A DNA stretch of 64,000 nt from NCBI GenBank assembly GCA_018398585.1, contig JAGTTD010000001.1, positions 29,705,438 to 29,769,437 of the forward strand, written 5' to 3'. The notes below the pieces were generated by a model that was not told where the DNA came from, did not search any database, and saw only the letters and a list, made by a program, of their open reading frames with translations. Origin of the DNA: Simmondsia chinensis (taxonomy: Eukaryota > Streptophyta > Magnoliopsida > Caryophyllales > Simmondsiaceae). Every line of letters starts with the position of its first letter. Within the stretch, counting starts at the first letter, position 1. Below are positions 32,331 through 43,200 of this stretch, piece after piece. The position numbers and the translations under genes are program-made.

Positions 32331-35064
32331 TGCTCAACATGTGATGTTTGGTTCTATATAGGGCTGACATTGCCGCGGCATTGTTGTGGAGAGCTGGCCC
32401 GTTGTGATTTCGTGTTGTATTCTTAAGTTGTTGAGAGATTGTTTGCTGTACTTTTACCTTATCGTGGATTTTTATTGAACTAGTGTCGGCTGCTATACTA
32501 TTATTTATCCATGTTGGATTATGAGTATGGAATAGAACTATTGTTGGGCCTTCACTGAATGAAGCAAACTTTGTGGGAATATTTGGTCCTTGATATGACA
32601 CCAAAGTGTCTTTGATTGAGAGATCTCAAGAGTCTAAATATTGCAAGCCCCCATTCTAGTTATTAATATGGGGTGTATGCATTATTTATGTTTCAAGCTT
32701 TATGAGCTTTTCATGATACCCCGTGTTTGAGCATGATTTATAAAACCACTTATGGGCCTTTTATTTTGGAATAGTTGTTTCCTTACGATAAACTTCATTT
32801 TGGATATGGCTAATGTACAAGCTTGCAACGATAGGTCTAGGATTTAACCAAGAATTAGCTTGGATCTTAAGCAATATTTGCTCTAATTTTCATTCCCCTT
32901 TTGCCTAATTCATCTTTTTGGTTGCAAATTCTGTATCAATTGAAGTCAAAATTTATGTTTTCTATTCTCTAACTAAAATACGTATTTGTTTGGAACAATT
33001 CCATCCAAGGCAAGTCATATAAAAGCTCATACTTTTGGTAGAATAAGAATTTTCAAAATGTTGTTTGTACTGAAGTCGGGGATGCAACTAGCCATCCAAG
33101 AATCCTCATAAATATTTACAATAGATACTTTTTGTTGGAAAAATATCACGAATGGACAACCAAAAAGCTATCTCGAGATGCTAGAGGCTACTCTTATATT
33201 GGGGAAGAGCAAATCTTATACCGACTCTAAGAGAACTTCAATAGGAAGGCCTCAAATTGAACATTATGACCTCAAATTTAAGCAAGTGGACTCAAGACAA
33301 GATAATTAACCTACAGAATGAAAGATAATTAGAGACAAAAGACCAAACCGAAGGAAGTTGCCATGTCGTGGAGTTGATCACTACCCTAAGTTGTTTATGC
33401 CCCCGCAACGGAACAGATGGGATTGTCAATGCATTCTGACTCCCAAGGTTAACACGACACCCAACATAGGAGTGTACTCTTGGATGATGGTTTGGAGTAT
33501 GCCCCAACTTGCTTAGCAACAGAGGAACAGAGAAACTCAAAGAGGATGAAGAAGATGAAGTGGTTATAGTGTTTTCTGCGTATTAATCAATCCCTCAAGG
33601 CACTGTATTTATAGGAAAAATTATTCTTGTTCAAGTAACCGCGGGTTATGGAAGGTGGATAAAAAATCCGGCCTCAATTTGGAGATGGGCCGATATGGAG
33701 GAGCAAAGAATCTGACCTTAATTTTGGAAACAACGGATATGGAGAGAGTGGTTGTTTAAATGGTCAAGACACGTATCTCGAGTAGAGATTCTAGTCTTGA
33801 GCTTGAACTCGGAATAACTGACGCCACCTTGAGCTAGCACCCTTGAGGTTGACCGAGAATAACAACCCAAGCTGGAACACAGAAAGAACTCACCTTGAGT
33901 TCGTTTTCAACAACTAAAAACACGATGGTCATAAAAAGTCCACGCCGCACTGCGGGGAGGGTGGGGTGGGGCGGGGCTTGTGTGTGTGGCTCACCGTGCT
34001 CACTTTAGGCCCTCAAGACTTTACCAAGTCAAAGGAGGGGAGGGGGTGGGGTTATATAAAGTGGCTTCCCCATCTCAAGAATATCTATGTGGGATACAAG
34101 ACTTGAAGCAATAAGAACAAAATTGAAGCGCACTGACCCCAAATTACCAACACTTTTTCCCATCAATCCATTTAGACAGAAGGAAGGAAATTCTCAGTGG
34201 TAGATTTTAATATTTAGCATGTGAGTTAACGAAATATATAAATCTAAAAATAGGTCAACGGTAAGACCTTTAGTATTCAACTAGACATGCAAAATATTTA
34301 ATTTCCTTGCTTTATTTAGCAGAACAACCTTATATAGGTTGGGTAGGGAGTAAAAACTTAATGATGCAAATTAAAGTTACCAACAATAAACAATTATCAT
34401 ACGTTCCGTCTCCCACTTTTGGTTAGGGATGAGAGTTTAGCTTATGATTAAGAATATAGAAAGAGAAGAAAGAAAATTATCATACTTATTTTGCTATATT
34501 TTCACATCTAATTCAAAAAACCGAGTTGCTAAAAAGTTGGCATGAAGCACCCATTTCTCAAGTAATGGGAAAAGATGTTTTTGTACATAAACAAAGTTAT
34601 TTTTTGGCTTTTTTTCTTCTTTGGGCTACATTGAAATCCGAGGTTTACTTCAGTTGGGTTCCTTAAACTTAAAAAAGTTGGAAAGAGTGGACAGACGGAA
34701 GTTGGACTAACGTTTGAGCATAGGGTATAAAAATATTTGAAAGGTCAAGTCCACACTGACCACTACTTAGCTCCACCAATGTGGGCATAGACTCTGAGCA
34801 CAACAAACGAATTATATTTGCTATGGAATGTTTTTAAATTTGCAAAAGTAGGAGATGAAAATAGTTTTAAAGCAAAACTTAGAGGAGCAACTTTTAGGCC
34901 CTTTCTTCTAGTCCGAGTTGCAAGGGGAGCCTTGGGTGTGAAGCACTGTAAAGTCTTCCATGCCTGCCTCTTGTGGCATGAAGATAGAGATGAGAGATAG
35001 ATTTTTCAAAACTAATCACTTCAACATCTTAGTTTCGTAGGGACATTTACTTAATATAACGCTC
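32331..35064. other. Intergenic or 5'UTR-intron DNA, no gene
   Basis: No coding exon recognised. On the minus strand 33620-33300 has a TATA-type box (CCTATAAATACAGTG, about 33595-33609) followed by leader-like sequence, possibly an LTR fragment. Bases 33950-34060 are G-rich (GGGGTGGGGCGGGGC). 34056-34140 (TTATATAAAGTGG...CTATGTGGGATA) resembles 7270-7320. Confidence 0.4.
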
Positions 35065-35461
35065 TTGAAGCATGATACTACAACAAAAAAACCCAATGCC
35101 TCAAAGGCTCTCGCATATGCAGCGTCCGGTAGGGGTGGGAAGTACGCAGCCTTACCCCTTCAGGGTGCTAGCCTAAAGAGAGGCTATGTCCGAGGACCCT
35201 TGACCTAAGAAGCACAAAGGCATAAAAGCATACAATCAAACAAGCATCTAAGCGTAAGAGCATAAGAACACGACACAGAGCAAACCTATAGAAAGCATAC
35301 AACAATAATAGGCAAAAACACGGCAGAGCAAAATGCACCAACACACGGCCGAACTTGCATACAATCAAGCAAGCATACATACACGCCTAGGAGTGCAAGT
35401 ACTAGCTTGGATGAGCTTTGCTATTCTACGCCACTGTATCGCGCACACCTATGCTTACCCT

Positions 35462-36997
35462 CTACTCAACTGTATCTAGGGCCATCTTCTCATTTAGGTT
35501 GAGGTGGGTGAGGACTTGTCGAATCGTTTCTATCCAACTCTTCTTTGGCCGGCCTCTCCCTTTCTTCCCATTTGTAATATGGAATTGCTTGCATCTCTTG
35601 ACCAGGGTAGTGGTTGGTCTCCTTCTAACATGCCCAAACCAATGCAAACGTTGCTCCTTCAGCTTATTGTCGATTGGGGCCACGCCCAATTTACTCCTTA
35701 TAAAGTCATTTCTGATCTTATCCTTTCTTGTGTGTCCACACATCCATCGCAACATCCTTATCTCCGCCACCTTCAACTTCTGTGTATGATGCTGTTTAAC
35801 TGGCTAGCACTCTGCCCCGTAAGACATAGCCTGTCTCACTACCGTCTTATAGTAATTTCCCTTTAACTTTAACGGGAACTTTCTATCGCATAGTACTGCT
35901 GAGGCCATCCTTCATTTATGCCAACCTACTTTAATCAAGTTGTTGACAACCGCGTCAAGTTCACCGTCTTGTTGCACCATGGAAACCAATTATTTAAAGC
36001 ACTCTTTTTTGGGGTAAGCATTTTGATCCAATCTTGACGTCTTCTATGCTAAGCCTGGTTGAGGTACCGAATTTGAGTTCCATATACTCGGTCTTGGATC
36101 TACTGAGTCGTAAGCCTTTCGATTCCAAGGCCATTCTCCAAAGTTCCAGCTTCTCATTCACCTCTTCTCTAGATTCTCCCACCAAAATTATATCATCAGT
36201 AAAAAGTATGCTGCACGACACGTCCCTTTGGATATGCTTAGTGAGCTCGTCCATAACCAGGATGAACAAAAAGGGACCCAAGGCTGATCCTTGGTGTACC
36301 CCAACTGTAATGGGGAAACCATCTGTCTCTTCTTCCTCTGTACGCACATTGGTTAGTGTGTCTTCGTACATGTCTTTAATGGCTCGGATATATGACAAGG
36401 GAATGCCTTTCCTCTCCAAAAGCCTCCATACGACTTCCCTTGGCACTCTATCATATGCTTTCTCCAAATCGATGAAAACCATGTGAAGGTCCTTTTGTCT
36501 ATCTTTGTAGTGCTCTATCGACCGCCTTAAGATATGGATTGCTTCGATCGTCGATCTACTAGGCATAAATCCAAATTGGTTTTCTGAGACCCCTAGACCC
36601 ATTCCCATAGCTTCAGAGTGTGGCTCATTAGTTTGATTCCTTTATAGTTGGCACAACTCTGTATGTCTCCTTTGTTCTTATAGATTAGGACTAAAGTGCC
36701 TTTCCTCCACTAATCAGGCATCTTGTTACCTTGAAGAATTTGGTTGAATAGTTTGGTCAACCATCTGATGCCCTTTTCTCCAATGCGTTTCAATGCCTCA
36801 ATGGGTATTCCATCTGGGCTGACTGCTTGACCCCTGCCCATCTTTTTCAATGCTTCCCTGACTTACTCAGGTTTAATCCGCCTACAGTAATAATGGGTCT
36901 GTTGCTCCTCAGACGCTTGTAGTTCTCCTAGGGATACATCTCTATCCCTCTGTTCGTTAAGCAAATCGTGGAAGTAAGCTTTCCACACAGCTTTAAT
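35462..36997 (-). pseudogene. RTE reverse transcriptase (copy 1)
   Basis: Pieces in order: GRGQAVSPDGIP (near 36835), [17 protein letters not shown] (near 36660), [12 protein letters not shown] (36570), [14 protein letters not shown] (36465), [20 protein letters not shown] (36300), [12 protein letters not shown] (about 36195) and [13 protein letters not shown] (36090). A C-terminal zinc-less tail with WMCGHTRKDKIRND...WFGHVRRRP (35745-35620) follows. The catalytic block is FTDD where FADD is usual; both Asp are kept. Stops and frameshifts occur near 36870, 36710, 36610 and 35990. Confidence 0.88.
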
Positions 36998-37323
36998 TTG
37001 TCACTCGTCCATAAGCACCTGTCCATCCTCCCCCTTTATGCACTTTATTTGATCTAGGTCCCTAGTCCTTGCGATTTTATATAGGTCCCTAGCTCCCTCC
37101 TGTGTATCCAGCCTTTTGTAGAAATCCTCGTAGGCTTTGGATTGTGCTTCTTTGATTGCTATTTTTGCTTCCCTCTTGGCTTGTTTATATTGTAGTCTCT
37201 TGTCCTTGTCTCCATTTTGATCCCACTCCTTGAAATAGTTTCGTTTAGCCTTAATCTTTTCTGGGACCTCCCTGCACCACCACCAGGACTCTTTGTTGTT
37301 TGGTGGCCCACCCTTTGACACTA

Positions 37324-38217
37324 CTAGAACTTCGCGTGCCAAAACTCTGATCTTTGAGCCACTTGGTTCCAAATGTCGTTCATATCCCCCTTTAAGCCCC
37401 ATTGGAGCTCAGGCTCTACTCTCTCCTTAAAGATTTGGATCTTGTCCCCCTTCAGGTCCCTCCAACAAGTGCGTGGTTGCTCTGGTTTCCTAGTTTTCGT
37501 GCCCCTTCTCTTGGCCTTGACATCAGCACACAATACCCTGTGCTGTGTAGATAGGTCTTTCCCGGAGATAACCTTGCAATCCCTGCAGTCTTTAAGCGCC
37601 CTCTTCCTTAATAGTATATTGTCAATCTGAATTCTTGCCCCACCACTTTGATACGTGATGATGTGCTCATCACGCTTTCTAAAGAAGGTGTTCGCGATCG
37701 TGAACTCATAAGTGATTGCAAAGTCTAGGAGGGCTTGACCCTTAGCATTCCTATTTCCAAAACCAAGGCCTCCATGGTAGGGTGCATAGCCGTCTGCGGC
37801 TGTGCCCACATGCCCATTGAAGTCACCGCCAATCACTCCTTGTTCGCTCTGGGGTATGCTTTGCATCATTATGTCAAAGTCCTCCCAAAAGTTAGCCTTC
37901 TTCTGCTTTGTTAGCCCAGTCTGTGGTGCATAGGCATTTTGGATATTTAAAATCTCCCCATCTAAGACCAACTTGATGCCGATGATCCTATTCCCAATCC
38001 TCGACGCTGCCACTACTTTGTACTTAAGGTAGCTATGCACAATAATTCCAACTCCATTCCTACCTCTGACTTTGCCTGCATACCACAACTTATATCCCAA
38101 CACATCCCTGGCTTTCGTGCCAGCCCATTTAGTCTCTTGAAGGCACATGATGTTAATCTTTCTCTTCATCATCATTTGGACCACCTCAAAACTCTTCTTT
38201 GTTAACGTGCCAGACAT
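37324..38217 (-). pseudogene. RTE apurinic-type endonuclease (copy 1)
   Basis: A 297-codon open frame. Conserved APE-fold blocks: CLQETKW (catalytic Glu, about residue 26), [22 protein letters not shown] (Asp/Asn), QIDNILLR and STQHRVL, where the usual S-D-H catalytic triad element has become T-Q-H. It would nick target DNA for target-primed reverse transcription. It overlaps the next frame (37402-37001) by a frameshift. Confidence 0.85.
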
Positions 38218-39150
38218 TTAATGTTCCAAATCTCAAGCTTCCCTCAATGTGTTGACTCTTCCTCCCCCTCCGTAACCCCTTTGAAGATGGCCTTAAGTTT
38301 TGAGCTCCATTACTACTATAGTTCATCAACTAAACTGTCACCAGTCACAAATAGGCAAACAAACAAGGGTATAGTTATCACAACACTAGCAATAAGAATC
38401 AAAATCAACGTAGTTCAGAGGGAGAATGGAGAAATCAAATACTACCCAACAGCATGTCCTTTTCTCAGAGTACTGTGGAGGATAGATATAACTTGAGAGA
38501 GCAAGGAAATAAAGGAGAGATTTGAGCTGGAGGTGGTGCCCAATCGTCAATCTAAACTGGCTAAATACTTAAGTCTTCTGGTTGCAAGCTGTGGAGCGTG
38601 GCTGCAGGGGCTGCAGTGGTCAGGGTTTGGGTTAGGTTTGGGGTTGCCTTAGCTAGGTAAAGGGTTAGGGTTAGGGTTAGGGTTAGGGTAAGCTTTGGGT
38701 TAGGTTTAGGTTCGCTGGTGTGTGGGTTAGGGTGAGCTTTGGGTTTGGGTTTAGGTTCGCTGGGGTGTGGGCTAGGGTTTCGAGGGTCGGGTTGTGGGTG
38801 GTCAAAGGTTGGGTTTCGCGGTTAGGGTTTACGTTCGCTGGTTGTGTGGGTTAGGGTTTAGGGTTTTGCGGGCGTTTAGGGCGGTTCGAGGGGGGTTTTC
38901 TGGGGGGGGGGGTTTGGGGGTTTGCAAGGGTGGTCGGAGGGGGTGGTTTCGAGGGTGGTTCTTAGGGGTATGGGTGGTGGTTGTGTGGGGTAGGGTTGGT
39001 GTGGTGGTGGGGGCGTCGCTTTGGCGGGCGTTGGGGTGATGCCGTTAAGGTTGCGGCAGACGCAGTGGCAGCGGCGGCAGCTCTGCGACGTCGGCGAGGC
39101 TGTGTAAGCTCAAGAGGGAGTGATGGAGGGAGGGAGGGGCAAAATCCTTA
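38218..39150 (-). other. RTE copy 1 5' UTR, G-rich on plus strand with telomere-like run
   Basis: Bases 38660-38695 contain four consecutive GGGTTA units and 38690-38870 many GGGTTTAGG / GGGTTAGGG variants; 38880-39010 is very G-rich. The equivalent region of RTE copy 2 (62350-62760) is similar. A C-rich pol II-type RTE leader is the likely explanation, so a relic telomere is not needed. Confidence 0.7.
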
Positions 39151-39163
39151 TTGAAGCATGATA

Positions 39164-40130
39164 TAGAACATAATACAAGGGGCTTAGTTTCTATTGCTTT
39201 CTTTGGTGATCTTGTTTTGTTTGTGACCAAAACTAAGGGAATGAATGCGCCCACACGATATGAAGGCCTTCTCATCATTTGTTTGAACTTCTCTGAAATT
39301 ACCGAAAACTAATTGCTCATGATAGGTTTTGCGCCGTTGGATCCCTGAAAGAGTTTTTCTTGACAAATTCTTTGGCATCTCAAATCCTTAAGAACATGAA
39401 AAGGACATGATATCAGCCAATTAATAAAGGGACGGCTTGAGGGCTGGATGCCCATTTGCCCTAGAAGTATCCATTGGACCGTAAAGCTTACCAAAAACAA
39501 TATAAGAAGTACCTTAAAAAGCTAGTGCTGTGTTAATATATCAGTTGATATCACCACCTCGGAATATGATGACACTTAAATATTCTGAACTGGACTGAAT
39601 ATATGGGAAAGGCTCTGAAAATAGTTAGGTCAGGCCTCAAATATCTACCTTGAACCATATCATTTTTCCCGAGTTGGAGCAGTGTAGACCTCGGGATATC
39701 CTACTTACTGCAAATAATGCAATCAACCTGAAGAATACAAAAGCAAAGATCATCAAATTTCACCAGAGAAAAAGGGACACAAAAATGGATGGTATTTGAA
39801 TCTTTAGACATATTAGTGGTATTTGAATTGTTGGAAACCAGACACAATACTTTATCTGCAGTTTCTGTTCCTTGAATTGAACATATGTTGTACCTATGAC
39901 TCAAAATATCTTGCAAGTCAGTGTGCCAAAAGAAGCATGAAGATACTTCTGTATGATTTGCTCTGGAAGTTATTTCCTATAAAGCTCAATCTTTTTATTA
40001 ATATTGTTAACATGTTGTCGCAGATTTTTAGATGGCAATATCTATGAGATGGCTATATTTGGAAGGGAAGGACATTAGAAGATGTATCTGATGATTGGCT
40101 GTGGTCTTGTCATGCTTCATTTTCTCTGCC
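39164..40130 (+). other. Upstream region of the FEI-like coding start
   Basis: No coding exon recognised. A candidate acceptor for a 5' UTR intron is TGTTGTCGCAG (about 40013-40023). An in-frame TGA at 40092-40094 precedes the coding start, and the first ATG after it is 40131. Confidence 0.4.
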
Positions 40131-40227
40131 ATGGGAATTGTACAATTACCATGTGGAGGGTTGCACATCATTGTTGCTCTGATGACATTCATTTTGTTGA
40201 CCTATGGTGGAGCCCTTAGTCCCGATG
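40131..40227 (+). CDS. FEI: Exon 1 of FEI-like gene: signal peptide
   Basis: 97 bp: ATG at 40131 (first ATG after an in-frame TGA), ending CCCGATG before donor GTACCT. It encodes the signal peptide and ALSPDG start. Confidence 0.82.
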
Positions 40228-43200
40228 GTACCTCTATGAGCCTTCAATCTGTTTACTTTTGTATTTGTTCTGTCTACATAGACTTTGAATCGCTTTGCCT
40301 TCTTGGACCTATTTGAATCATGCTTAGGGTATTGGTAGGTTTGATACTTATTTTCCTTAAATTTTGCTGCAGTTCTTATGACCTTGGTGCAATCATAAGG
40401 TTGCTCCATTGCGAATTGGATGTTGCCTCCCCACAAAAGTTTAGATAAGATGGCAATTACGATGGTAGACGCCACTTTGGATGAAACCTTGACCACTAAG
40501 TTTCCATTTATGTTATATTTCTTAAGACTTTCTACGATCGAAAACCACCTGTCAGTCTTTTTTGAATATCAAAGATATTTCATGGGATCTGACTCTTTCA
40601 TTTGCAGGTGAGGCACTTTTGAGTTTTAGAACAACTGTTACTATCTCTGATGGCATCCTACTTCAGTGGAGGCCAGAGGATCCAGACCCCTGTCGTTGGA
40701 AAGGAGTGACATGCAATGCAAAATCCAAGCGAGTTATATATTTGTAAGTCCTAAAATGGATTTGCAAGAGAGTGGCTATATCATGATGGCAATTTCGCTT
40801 GTTAAGATATTTTTTTATAGGAAAAAGAAATGTATTAAGAAGAAACAATGTGCACATATTTAAGGACAAGAGGTCCTGAAAGCATGCAAAGCACAATATC
40901 CCGAGCTATTACAATAACTTATCTGTTTCTCAAAAGAAGGCTTATGATCCTTGTTGCAGCATGGCATGTATGTATTCTGTGCAACAGTGCAGTTCTAAAT
41001 AAAAGGTTACTCTGAAATTCTTTGCTTTCATCTTGCATGGTTAACTAATTTGTAAATCAGATTGGGGTTTGGTCTGTGTTATTCACATGTTTAGTGCTTG
41101 ATTCCCGAGATAAATCTTCTGAAAATAATGCGAGTATTTGATCTATTTATCTTAGTTTCCAAAATCAAATTTTACCACGCATAGCTCAATGAACGTGACA
41201 AATCCTAAATTTTTGGAGGCCTTAGTTCTCTTCTTGGCTTGTATGTTTGCCTGATGTAGTATGTTTGACAGGCTTCAGATTGTGGGGATGCTTGCTTATG
41301 CCTTTTATTAAGGGTTTTTATGGTGAATTTTTGTTTTTTTTTTTTTTTGGTTTGGGGTGGGGGGGAGGCATTACTGCCTCCTAGGTCTTTTCAGTAAATT
41401 AAATATCGATGGTGCTATTGAACGGTTTGAGCATAGACATTTGATCTCTTACCTCTGCAACTTTGTGATTAGGTGGTTGCTTTGAGTACTCAACATTAGC
41501 TCAACATCTTTTTTTGATTTGATTGCTAATGGTGCGGGAAACTATAGCCTGGCTTATATTTCAAGAATTCAATAATATTCTTGATACGGAGGAATTCATA
41601 ATGACCACGCTTCGGAAGCATGCTTTTGTATTGAGTTTATGCATATATAGGATGCACTAACACCCGTCATCCGTCTTTTTTCTTTCCTTCATTTTCCCAC
41701 GCAACTTAAGAACGCGCCGATTTGCATTTTAGATCCATTGTTCAAGTGCGTGTGATAGTGCATGCATATTTGGGTTTTGACAGTAGTGCAAACTTAGGTT
41801 TGTTTTGAAAATACTGTATTGTTACTCTACATTACAGATGCTAATAATTTATACGAAAAGAGTTTGATGTCTGCTTTTGATACAATTGAGAACTTAGATT
41901 GTTATGTCTATTTACCTCTGTCATTTCTGTTTGTATGATAGATCAAAAGTTCCTTTTGACATTGTAATACTTTGTGCGAAGTAATGATTGTAATTATCTG
42001 TTTCTGGCCCTTAGGAATCTTCCTAATCATAAATTGAGTGGATCAATACCAGCTGATCTTGGGAAGCTTGATCGCTTGGAGGTTTTGTATGTATTTATCT
42101 GCTTATTGTTTTCCCTTTCTTGTTATAACATTTTCTTCACTACAATATGCTATTTTTTTTGGTTTGTAGAGCCCTTCATAACAACAACTTTTATGGGAAC
42201 ATTCCTCCGCAATTGGGAAATTGCACGCAATTGCGAGTGTTGTAAGTGCCCTAAATCAACTATCTCATGTTCTTTATTACAATGATGCAGATTTGATTTG
42301 TTAGGGTAGTGAAGATTAGCGTTGGGTTCTCCCGTCATCCTTTGATTTATCTAGGTTAAAAATTGGCAGTAAAACTGAAAAGGCAATCATTTAAAGGAAG
42401 CAGAAGTTTACAACTATTTGGAGGCAAATATAAAAACCAATACAATGTGATTTCTTTACATTTCATTTTCAAGATTAGATGTAGTCTCAAAACTTCCTCA
42501 GTCTTTTCATTTCTCCTCTGTCCATATGGTTTCCCTTTCCCCATGTTGTTGGTGAAGTTGTCTCTTTGGAATTCACCAAACATGTGGAAGGTATGGATTT
42601 TGAAGCTTGTTGGGCTAGCTCACTTACTTGACCTTATTATGTTCTTCATGGATCCAGATTAACACCTATGATAGTTTAGATAATCCTTATATATATTGAT
42701 AGTCTAGATAATCCTTGTCTATATAGACTTTCTCTTATAAATCCTTTTTCCTTTATTATTCATCATATTTATCCTCATTGGCCTCTGATGATCTCCGAGT
42801 CAAATTCATTTGGGAAGTTGGTGTCCCACTGAAGTCAAGGCCTTCGCTTGGACTGCTGCTCTTAACATCATTAACCCCTACCAGTTGTTGAGGGATAGAA
42901 GGCCATGTAAGGTGCTTTTGGTGGATATTTGTATGTATTTTTGGCATCTTTGAACATTTGGTTTGATGTTTTCTGTAATATTGGGTTTATCCTTCAAATT
43001 TAGGGGGTCTTATCACAGAGATTCCAAAAAAGAAAGAATTGATATTTTATTTTTCAGAAGCTATATGGGTGTTCTATTTCTCTTGAGAGCAGGGATTCAT
43101 GGAAATGGAATTTACTAGATCTAAGAGGTTTATCTATTCAATCTTGGTAATGGAGAGCTTTTTGAAAGGGGATTGCTTAGGGGATCAGATTTCTTATGGA

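Larger units (their letters stand above)
35078..39150 (-). mobile_element. Full-length RTE-clade LINE (copy 1)
   Basis: 4.07 kb, flanked by the perfect 13-bp duplication TTGAAGCATGATA (35065-35077 and 39151-39163). In minus sense: a C-rich 5' UTR of about 0.93 kb, an endonuclease frame, a reverse transcriptase and a 3' UTR ending in TTTTTTTGTTGTAG, the TTG-type tail usual for RTE. Its terminal about 120 bp (35085-35210) is shared with the insertions at 45494-45627 and 47815-47984. Frames are broken, so it is inactive. Confidence 0.9.

Noticed and set aside
35418..36486. Plus-strand frames of 120-150 codons
   Set aside because: Antisense shadows of the minus-strand RTE reverse transcriptase.
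38660..38700. Interstitial telomere
   Set aside because: The same kind of G-rich leader is present in the second RTE copy, so it is part of the RTE 5' UTR.
38794..39039. Gly/Val/Arg-rich plus frame
   Set aside because: Reading of the G-rich RTE 5' UTR on its antisense strand.
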